From Parabacteroides sp. (lineage in GTDB: Bacteria; Bacteroidota; Bacteroidia; Bacteroidales; Tannerellaceae): a DNA stretch of 64,000 nt. Position 1 is the first letter of the stretch. Each line of letters begins with the position of its first letter. The stretch spans positions 1-64,000 of the forward strand of contig DXVO01000010.1 in NCBI GenBank assembly GCA_019417325.1. The letters are read 5' to 3'. The position numbers and the translations under genes are program-made. The notes under the pieces were generated by a model. That model was given only the letters and a program-made list of their open reading frames with translations. It had not been told where the DNA came from and did not search any database. Shown piece by piece: positions 33,932 to 42,000 of the stretch.

Positions 33932-35065
33932 TTAGTTGTTGGATACGGTTGTCTGTTTAGCCTGTATGGGGGTACCTTCACGCAACAAGCCTACGCCTTC
34001 TGCTACAATGACATCTCCCGGAGCCAGCCCTTCTTCCACAATATATTCTTTGCCGCCGTTTACACGGGTGACTTTAATTTGTGTGGAGGTAGCTTTTCCG
34101 TCTACGACTTTAAAAGCATATACTTTGTCCTGGATTTCGTAAGTGGCAGCTTGCGGGATGACAATGCTGTTTTCACGCTCTGTCGGAATAATAACATTAC
34201 CGGAACTTCCGCTATACAATAAACCTTCTTTATTCGGGAATACGGCACGCAGGCTCACGGTTCCGGTATTCCGGTCGATAACTCCGCTGATGGTTTCTAT
34301 TTTCCCTTTTTCCGGATAACTGGATTTGTCGTTTAACTGTAGTTCGATTGCAGGCATTTCGGCTAGCGCTTTCGCTTTTGAACCGTACCGGCGGGTAAGT
34401 GCCAATAGTTGGTTTTCCGTCATAGAGAAATAAACATACATATCCGAATTGTCGGAAACGGTAGTAAGCGGTTGGGGCAAATTGGCACTGACTAATGCAC
34501 CTACACGATAAGGTAGGGTCCCGACAACTCCGTTGGACGGACTTTTAACTTCCGTGTAAGAGAGGTTGTTGCGGGCATTCAGTTCCTGTGCTTTCATTTG
34601 TGCCAGTTGGGCTTTGGCACTCAACCAGGAGTTTTCGGCTGTCTGTAAGTCGAAAGCGGAAACAACATTCTGGGCATGCAGTTCTTTTTTACTGTCGAAT
34701 GTAAGTTTTGCCGTATTCAAGGCTGCCTGGGCTGCTTCAACATTGGCGGTAGCCGTTTGTAAGGCTGCCTGATAAGGAACCTGGTCGATAATGAACAATA
34801 GTTGTCCTTTTTTTACTTCCTGTCCTTCTTCTACACACAGCCGGGTGATAAAACCGGATACCTGCGGGTAAATGTCGATATCCTGCCGTCCACGTATGGT
34901 TGCAGAATAGGCACTGCTTAACGACTTGTTAGCGGTTGATACTTTTAGCACTTTGTACTCATTACTTGCCGTCATGGCTGGTTGTTCTTTACAAGAACTG
35001 GCGATAATACACAAAATCCCTACCCCGATGCTACCTAAGCATCTGGCAATTAATTCTTTTTTCAT
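33932..35065 (-). CDS. RND efflux periplasmic adaptor (membrane fusion protein)
   Basis: A 377-aa lipoprotein (lipobox IASSC) with the usual adaptor order: a biotinyl-lipoyl-like half (ATIRGRQDIDIYPQVSGFIT), an alpha-helical hairpin (about 95-165), the second lipoyl half and a beta-barrel (SSGNVIIPTERENSIVIPQA). It joins the permease to the outer-membrane duct. It is the first gene of the operon and shares a 247-bp regulatory region with the divergent AraC gene. Confidence 0.93.
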   Translation of the reverse strand: MKKELIARCLGSIGVGILCIIASSCKEQPAMTASNEYKVLKVSTANKSLSSAYSATIRGRQDIDIYPQVSGFITRLCVEEGQEVKKGQLLFIIDQVPYQAALQTATANVEAAQAALNTAKLTFDSKKELHAQNVVSAFDLQTAENSWLSAKAQLAQMKAQELNARNNLSYTEVKSPSNGVVGTLPYRVGALVSANLPQPLTTVSDNSDMYVYFSMTENQLLALTRRYGSKAKALAEMPAIELQLNDKSSYPEKGKIETISGVIDRNTGTVSLRAVFPNKEGLLYSGSSGNVIIPTERENSIVIPQAATYEIQDKVYAFKVVDGKATSTQIKVTRVNGGKEYIVEEGLAPGDVIVAEGVGLLREGTPIQAKQTTVSNN

Positions 35066-35244
35066 CTTTTTGCTGTTTTATTCTATAAACCCGGCAGTTG
35101 GACTGTTCCAAAACCTAAACCTCAATTAGTGGGTGTTAGAATGAGAATCGTTTGTTACTTTTACTCTTTGCTGCCTTAACTAATAACCGCTGCAAATGTC
35201 AGAGTTTATTCCTATTTTGAGGTGGTTGCAAATTGGATATAATT

Positions 35245-35307
35245 GTTCCAAATTTGAACTCTTGTTTTAAGTATGGTAAAAAGGTTTATCTTTGGTTCAA
35301 ATTTGAA
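35245..35307. promoter_or_regulatory. Paired palindromic operator candidates between AraC and RND genes
   Basis: GTTCCAAATTTGAAC (35245-35259) and GTTCAAATTTGAA (35295-35307) are near-identical palindromes about 50 bp apart. The second lies just downstream of the AraC gene's -7 box, so binding there would block that promoter. Confidence 0.45.
35287..35294 (+). promoter_or_regulatory. -7 box of the AraC gene
   Basis: TATCTTTG fits TAnnTTTG. The start would fall near 35300, leaving a very short leader before the ATG at 35313. Confidence 0.55.
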
Positions 35308-35312
35308 AAAGA

Positions 35313-36230
35313 TTGATGGAAGAACAGGTGTTGCATGTGAGTATAGAAGATTTCCTTCGTCTTAATCTGGATGGAAAATCTTATCAGGACAAATTATTTC
35401 TGTTAGAGCTTAAGGGTAATGGGGCTAAGAAGCCTAAAATAAGCGAAGATATGGCTATCCGCCTGGATGCGTTTTCGATATTCCTGGTTCGCAGCGGGGA
35501 AGTGGACGTCACGATAGATAATACGACCTATCATTTATCGGATAACTTTTTACTTGATATTATGGATTTGCATGTTATCAGAGGCATGCATTTCTCTTCG
35601 GATTTTCTGGGTTACCATCTGATTATCGAGCGGAATTTATTTGGAGAAATAATGTTGAACAGCCGCCGTATGCCGGCTGCCTATATTGCGTCCCGGCTTA
35701 GCCGTCCGGTATTGAAATTGAGCGAGGAGGATGGGGAATTACTGGAGAATTGCTTTCACCGTATCGAACAGAATATAGACCGTACGAAACATGCCTGGCA
35801 ACGGGACCTTGTTTTAAATGAATTGAGGGGCTTCTGCTTGGAAATGAATAATATTATTTACCAGGCGAACCGGGAGCAGGTGAATCTGAACCCGTCGAAC
35901 AAAGATCTATTATTGTTCTTGTTTATCCAATTGTTGAACAATCATTGTAAGGAAGAGCATTCCGTTACTTTCTATGCCCGTGAGTTATGTATTACTCCGG
36001 AATACTTATCTCGTATCTTGAAAAGCTTTAGTGGAAAAACAGTAAATAAATGGATTGCCGAAGCATTGATGCGTGAAGCAGAAATTTATTTGAGAAATCC
36101 GGATTTTACTATCCAGCAAATATCCGATATGCTGAATTTCTCAGACCAGTCCTCCTTTGGAAAGTTTTTCAAAAAACATAAAGGCGTATCGCCTTTACAA
36201 TATAGAACGGATGTTATAGGTGACAGTTGA
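35313..36230 (+). CDS. AraC-family regulator, divergent to the RND operon
   Basis: A 305-aa protein with a cupin-like N-terminal sensor (ISEDMAIRLDAFSIFLVRSG) and a C-terminal AraC domain (CITPEYLSRILKSFSGKTVN; IQQISDMLNFSDQSSFGKFF then KKHKGVSPLQYR). Divergence from the efflux operon suggests it controls the pump. Its last codons (G-D-S-stop) are encoded by the edge of the gene-end repeat element at 36222-36320, which suggests that insertion of the element replaced the original C-terminal end. Confidence 0.88.
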   Translation: MMEEQVLHVSIEDFLRLNLDGKSYQDKLFLLELKGNGAKKPKISEDMAIRLDAFSIFLVRSGEVDVTIDNTTYHLSDNFLLDIMDLHVIRGMHFSSDFLGYHLIIERNLFGEIMLNSRRMPAAYIASRLSRPVLKLSEEDGELLENCFHRIEQNIDRTKHAWQRDLVLNELRGFCLEMNNIIYQANREQVNLNPSNKDLLLFLFIQLLNNHCKEEHSVTFYARELCITPEYLSRILKSFSGKTVNKWIAEALMREAEIYLRNPDFTIQQISDMLNFSDQSSFGKFFKKHKGVSPLQYRTDVIGDS

Positions 36231-36320
36231 CAAGTGACAGTTGACAATTAGCTTCGCGCCCGATATATAATCGGCTGAAAGCCGAAAAAACTGTCAACTG
36301 TCACTTGTCAACTGTCAATT
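36222..36320. repeat. ~99-bp gene-end repeat element, second full copy
   Basis: Starts GTGACAGTTGACAAGTGACA and ends with the inverse heptamers. The core (GCTTCGCGCCCGATATATAA and TCGGCTGAAAGCCGA) is the reverse complement of the core at 24373-24472. It contains the stop codon of the AraC gene and reaches the stop codon of meaB. Confidence 0.82.
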
Positions 36321-37413
36321 ATTTCGAGAGGTTGTTGAGGAACAAATCCATCATCCGCTTGGCGGCAACGAAGGAGCTTATTTCATTATTAAGCACTTGC
36401 TTTTCGGTTGCGCTTAACATGCTTTCGACAGCCGGATTGTGATAGAATGTCTCACGTAATGTATCGTTGATGCTTTCATACATCCAGTATTTCGCCTGTT
36501 CGTTACGTTTATGATTGAAGTAACCGTTCTTTTTGGTGAACTCCATATATTCGCCTACCATATCCCAGATTTCCTTAATACCCAGATTATAATATCCGGA
36601 ATACGTTAATACTTTGGGGAACCAGCCGGAGTCTGCGGGTGGGAAAAGGTGAAGGGCATTTCTAAACTGGGCGGCAGCCAGATTTGCCTTGTCGATATTG
36701 TCTCCATCCGCTTTATTGATGATAATGCCGTCTGCCATTTCCATAATACCGCGTTTGATACCTTGCAATTCGTCCCCTGTTCCGGCAAGTTGGATAAGCA
36801 GGAAGAAATCGACCATCGAATGAACGGCTGTTTCACTTTGACCGACCCCTACAGTCTCAACGAATACTGTATCGAATCCGGCAGCTTCACAAAGCACGAT
36901 GGTTTCACGGGTTTTACGTGCCACTCCTCCCAGGGATCCTGCTGATGGCGAAGGACGGATAAACGCATTTTTCTCGCGTGAAAGGGCTTCCATACGGGTT
37001 TTATCTCCTAAGATACTCCCTTTGGAGCGTTCGCTGCTTGGGTCGATAGCTAATACGGCCAACTTGCGTCCTTCGTTGATAAGGTGCATACCAAACACAT
37101 CGATAGACGTACTTTTTCCTGCTCCCGGTACGCCGGTAATGCCGATACGTACGGATTTTCCGGCATGAGGCAGGCATTTTTCAATGATTTCCTGCGCTAT
37201 CTGCTGGTGTTCGTATCTGGAACTTTCCACCAAGGTTACAGCCTGGCTGAGGATGGTAATGTTCCCTTTCAATATCCCTTCTACAAATTCGGAAGGGGTG
37301 TATTCTTTACGTTGAAGACGTTTCTTCAGGTACGGGTTTACGGTTGGCATGTCCGTCACACCCTTGTTGACCTTTAAACCTTTGTATAGATCGTCGTTTT
37401 CCGGATGTTCCAT
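36319..37413 (-). CDS. meaB: MeaB, methylmalonyl-CoA mutase-associated GTPase
   Basis: A 364-aa cytoplasmic G3E-type GTPase. The P-loop (GITGVPGAGKSTSIDVFG), AIDPSSERSKGSILGDKTRM, FVETVGVGQSE and the base-recognition IINKAD are all present. MeaB protects methylmalonyl-CoA mutase from inactivation and gates cobalamin loading, as part of the succinate-propionate route common in Bacteroidales. The mutase genes are not in the window. It is followed by the gene-end repeat and preceded by a DUF1573 gene on the same strand. Confidence 0.93.
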   Translation of the reverse strand: MEHPENDDLYKGLKVNKGVTDMPTVNPYLKKRLQRKEYTPSEFVEGILKGNITILSQAVTLVESSRYEHQQIAQEIIEKCLPHAGKSVRIGITGVPGAGKSTSIDVFGMHLINEGRKLAVLAIDPSSERSKGSILGDKTRMEALSREKNAFIRPSPSAGSLGGVARKTRETIVLCEAAGFDTVFVETVGVGQSETAVHSMVDFFLLIQLAGTGDELQGIKRGIMEMADGIIINKADGDNIDKANLAAAQFRNALHLFPPADSGWFPKVLTYSGYYNLGIKEIWDMVGEYMEFTKKNGYFNHKRNEQAKYWMYESINDTLRETFYHNPAVESMLSATEKQVLNNEISSFVAAKRMMDLFLNNLSK

Positions 37414-37425
37414 ATGGATGTGTAT

Positions 37426-38541
37426 TTATTTTTCAGCGGTTACCTTAACCATACGTACCGGACCGTTCGGATCGTTGCTTACGAAATGGACAAGGGTTTC
37501 CAGATTTGTTTTTATTTCTTTCGGGCGCAGGCTCACTTTAAAGGTGGCTGTAGCGCCTGGTTTTATTTCTTTTTTCCCTCCGGAGATATTCAACCGCTCG
37601 TCATCACAGGTCGCACTGTAGATAATAAGTGGAGACTTTCCGGTATTTGTAATATCGATTGTTCCGGTAACTTTTCCACCAATCAGTGGAAGACCGTTTC
37701 CTTTGGTTGGTAATTTACCAAAGTCAAGCAATGTCCCCGATAATTGTGCAACGGGAGCTTTCGCTTTGTCCGCGGTGGATAATTTACTGAAATTGTCGAT
37801 GATATTAGCTGCAATAAACAGATGGTCTGTCTTATGTTTTTTCTCGCCGATACTTTCTACCGTGATAGGGATTTCTGAAATGATGCGTCCTTTTCTCTTC
37901 ACCTCTTTGGCATTGAAAAGGAGTGTGATTTTGCCTTTTTCTTCCGGAGCAAGTGTAGACGGTTGCATTTGTACGGTGAGATAGTGAGGTGCTTTACCTA
38001 TATGGATGGCAAAAGAGGTTTTACCATCGTTTGTGATATTAATTTTTTCTCCCAGTACTTCATCCGTCCGGATGCTGTTATAAACAATTTTCTTTTTCTC
38101 CAGTTTTAAGTCTCCGATACTGTATGGATAAACGAATACAGGTTGGGTGGGTTTCGGTGTTACATTTCCTTTTATGGCAAGCGTATAGCTGCCCCTTTTG
38201 CCGTTACTATAAATAGAGATTGTTTTGTAGAACGGTCCGGGGCGACCTTTGGGATTATAAGTAACCTTTACATCCCCTGTTTTCCCGGGGGCTATCGGTT
38301 CTTTTGTCCATTCTGGCTGGGTACAGCCACAGGATGCAGTAATCCGGGTAAGAACCAAAGGACTGTTACCTGTATTTTTAATTATAAATGTATGGCTGGC
38401 AAGTCCGTCAGTCTCAGCTATTGTGCCAAAGTTGTAGACTAGCTCATCAGCACTTATTTGGGCATTATTCTGCGCCGGTATATTGCTTATAGAAAACAAT
38501 ATACTGGTCAGAATTATAAGTAGTTTCTTAAAATCGGGCAT
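37426..38541 (-). CDS. DUF1573 protein with repeated ASH-like domains
   Basis: A 371-aa exported protein (signal peptide ending SNIPAQ). The first domain (about 30-130) is a DUF1573 unit with the ASCGCT motif and is very similar to the single-domain neighbour at 38567-38944. Two further immunoglobulin-like units follow. Such domains bind no known ligand; they are common in exported Bacteroidales proteins. The tandem arrangement with the 125-aa protein points to a local duplication. Confidence 0.85.
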   Translation of the reverse strand: MPDFKKLLIILTSILFSISNIPAQNNAQISADELVYNFGTIAETDGLASHTFIIKNTGNSPLVLTRITASCGCTQPEWTKEPIAPGKTGDVKVTYNPKGRPGPFYKTISIYSNGKRGSYTLAIKGNVTPKPTQPVFVYPYSIGDLKLEKKKIVYNSIRTDEVLGEKINITNDGKTSFAIHIGKAPHYLTVQMQPSTLAPEEKGKITLLFNAKEVKRKGRIISEIPITVESIGEKKHKTDHLFIAANIIDNFSKLSTADKAKAPVAQLSGTLLDFGKLPTKGNGLPLIGGKVTGTIDITNTGKSPLIIYSATCDDERLNISGGKKEIKPGATATFKVSLRPKEIKTNLETLVHFVSNDPNGPVRMVKVTAEK

Positions 38542-38566
38542 ATACTGCTTTTACTTTCCTAATAAA

Positions 38567-38944
38567 TTATTGAACATCTCCCCGGATAGTCAGAATGTAA
38601 CTGCCGGTTTTTCCGTTGCTGTAGACAGATATGGATTTGGTAAATGGACCCGGTCTGTCTTTAGGGTCGTAAGTAATTTTTACTTCACCGGTCTTTCCCG
38701 GAGCAATCGGTTCTTTTGTCCATTCCGGAGTTGTACATCCGCAAGAGGCAATGACACGTGTAAGGACCAATGGCGCATCGCCTGTATTGGTTATTTTGAA
38801 TGTATGTGCTACTTTTCCGTCCGCTTCTTTAATAACTCCGAAATCGTGGGAAGTGTTATCTACCGAAATGATGGCCTTTTGTTGTGCCGTAGCCATTCCT
38901 GTTGCTAATAAGATAGCCATGAAAATAAAAATAATCTGTTTCAT
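38567..38944 (-). CDS. DUF1573 single-domain exported protein
   Basis: A 125-aa protein with a signal peptide (ATGMATAQ) and one DUF1573 domain: DNTSHDFGVIKEADGKVAHT, VIASCGCTTPEWTKEPIAPG. It is about the same as the first domain of the next gene, with blocks such as WTKEPIAPGKTG identical. Function unknown. Confidence 0.86.
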   Translation of the reverse strand: MKQIIFIFMAILLATGMATAQQKAIISVDNTSHDFGVIKEADGKVAHTFKITNTGDAPLVLTRVIASCGCTTPEWTKEPIAPGKTGEVKITYDPKDRPGPFTKSISVYSNGKTGSYILTIRGDVQ

Positions 38945-38985
38945 CTTTTTCTATTTATGTTAGCTGTTTACTTGATGGGTATTAT

Positions 38986-39018
38986 AAAAAGCCCATTCTT
39001 TTATATAGAACAGGCTTT
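38986..39018 (-). terminator. Terminator after the alpha-2-macroglobulin gene
   Basis: Arms AAAGCC.TTCT and AGAA.GGCTTT with a short AT loop, followed on the minus strand by TTATAATA. Confidence 0.6.
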
Positions 39019-39088
39019 GTTAGTTTTCAGTTCATCACTTGCAAAGATAGCTATTAATACTGAAAAAAGGATTTATGTTTTGTTATTT

Positions 39089-42000
39089 TCAGTTTACAGT
39101 AATTTCGCTTCCCTCCGTATGTGAAACAAACTCAGGTGCATAAAGGCACTGGATTGTACTGATACCGCCGGAATACTGTCCTTCACGCGATACGTATACG
39201 GAATATTCCAGTACATATGTGCCTTCCGGCAGACTGTTGAAGAAGAAATTTTCCGAAACATCTGTCGGCGACTGGTAATACCAGGCACCATCACGCCATG
39301 TAGAACCTGAAATTTGCGTAGCCGGTTCGAAACATCCGGCACGTAAATCTTTCAGGAATACATAATCCATTTCCCTGTCTGTACGGATAGTCAGGCGTAC
39401 CACTACTTTGTCGCCAATGCGAAGCGGTTGTTCCGGGGAAACCGGACGTAACTGGCGTTCGGAACCGTTGTTTGTTTCAATGAACAATTTCTTTTCCACA
39501 TTCAGTACGCCCTTCTGTTTTTGTACCTGGTTGATTTTTTCGAAATACTGGTCGTAGACAGCTCCCCATGCCGGTGCACTGCCTTCTTTATGGACGGAGA
39601 TTGTATTTCCTACGGAGTTTTTATTTTTTTCAGGTAATACGACCTTCAAATATCCGGTAGCAGCTTCTCCTTCATTTGTACTATACGTATTATTCCCCCA
39701 TTTTACCGTGCAAGCATTGTTGGTATTCAACCAGTCACTTCCGGTTAGGAGCAGGGCGTAGATGGCATTGACTGTTGCCGGAACAGATTCCCAGTTCTGG
39801 GTACGTTTCTGGTTGAGCAGCCATTGTTTCATCCGGTCTGTTTCCTGAGTGTTCGGAGAAAGTTCATTGAATACGGACATTAACAGGCAATGTGTGTCGA
39901 GCGGGGAAATAAAGAAATTATTATCTCTTCGGTTGTTTGCCCAATACATGCCTTTTTCAGTAGAAGTGGTCGCTGTTTTACGCAACCAGGCGAGAATGGA
40001 ATTTGCCACGTCTTTCTTGCCATTACGAAGCATCAATAGAGCCGTTTCACCTTTACCGTATAAGGATTGCTTATTCCATTCTTTTTCTGCTCTTGCTGCG
40101 TAGAAGCGGATCGCTTCGCGAGCCTCTCCCAATTCAGGAATGTCACGGTAAGAACTGCGGACAAACAGATAGTTCAGTTGTAAGGGAGATATGAGAGTCT
40201 TCTGCCAGTCTTTCGTATTTGCAGTCAACTGTTCATAATCCTGTTGGATTTGTTTATCCAGGAAGTTCAGAGCCTTTATCTGCATTTCTTTTTCCTGCTG
40301 GTTGTATTCAATGGCATTCAACCGGGTAAGTTGAGCCATGCCGTTCAGAATATACAATGTAATTTCGCGGCTTGGATACATGCCTTTAAACCAACTCCAA
40401 CCTCCGTCCGGTGTTTGTTGTTTGAGCAGTTGTTCCAAAGCGGCAGTTCTTTGTTGGGATGCACGGTTCAGGTCGAACAAAAGAGATAAGCGTTGTTTCT
40501 GTTCCGTTTCATTATCAGCTTCCAGTACCCAGGGCGTTTCCTGCAACAGCATGTTCTTCAACTCCTCGTTCTTTTCAAGATTGGATAGCAGGGTAGAAGC
40601 TGTACCTCCCTGGGCTTTCCATTGATTGATGACTTTTTGTATCCGTGGATGGCTGTTTGCTATGTAGCTGGCCAATGTATTGCTGTAATAAGCAGCAAAC
40701 CAGGAGATAATATTCTCATTATCCGGTTGGGTAATAGTCGGTAATGCCTGTACGGCATACCAAACCGGATTGGCTGTCAGTTCCAGTGTCATGCGGAACG
40801 GGGTTCTGCCGGACTGGGGTTTGGCTGATGGCAACTGTATGGCCTGTTCGCCTTGTCCCATCAGGAAGAACGGGGTGCTTTCCGTAATTAAGATTTTATC
40901 GGAAAGGACAGGTATAAAATGTTGTTCCCCGTCACTGCCATTTTCTGAATCTGCTACAATACGACAGATTACAAGGTCTGTTGTTGTCGGGACAGGAAGT
41001 GTCCATGATACGGTCGTCGTGTTTCCGGCGGTTAAATCAAACGGTTTTTGAGATTTACTCAGGCATACAACCGGTTGTTCCGTTGCCGGGTCAAGTAATT
41101 CCAAGGTAACCCTGCCTGTGATTGCTTTATCGGACTGGTTGATTATTTGTGTACTGATAGATACTTCATCTCCCTGGCGCATGAAACGTGGCAGGTTAGG
41201 CACTACCATCAATGGTTTGCTGGTAATGACTTTTTCGGAGAGGTATCCGTATTTCAGATCTTCCGTTTGTGCCAGCAGTTGTAACTTCCATGTCGTATTA
41301 CTTTCGGGCATGGTGAAATCGAAAGAAACATTTCCTTCCGCATCAGTAACTAATGCCGGATAGAAGAATGCTGTTTCTGCAAAGTTTTCACGTAGTTGTA
41401 TCTGACGGTTAGCCGGAGCAATTTCTTCTTCTGCAATGATATTGGCCACTGTATTTTCCTGAAGGACTGCATCCTCTACAGCAACTGCATTTTCTACCAT
41501 AGGAGCAGCATCTGCATAGGCGGAAACACCTCTGGCAGACTTCATCATCATTCCGTAAGGTCCATTTGAATAAAGTCTGGAAGAATTAAGCACATCCAGC
41601 CAGTTCAATTGGTCGTACTGGAATTGAATAACCTTTAGATATTTTATATCGACATTGTCATATTGGGTATATGTAGTGAATGCACTTCCCGGATTGAAGC
41701 CCGGAGCCCATATGTTGATATAACGTTGCGGCACGAATGACCAGCCAAATGGCATAATCTGGTCGAGGGAAGCATCATACATACTTGCCAGGACTTGTGC
41801 CGAGACAGCCATAGAATCTGCATTGGTGATACGGAATTTCCAATTTTCCTTGCTACCCGGTAGTAAATGGTCGCGGAAAGTTTCCGGGCGGATAGTCAGC
41901 TTCCGGTTTGGGAACTGGCGGGTAACCTGTATTTGTTCCGTATAGGTTTCACCTGCTTTGACGAAAGTGAGTAATACAGTGAATCCATTGCCGTCGCTTT

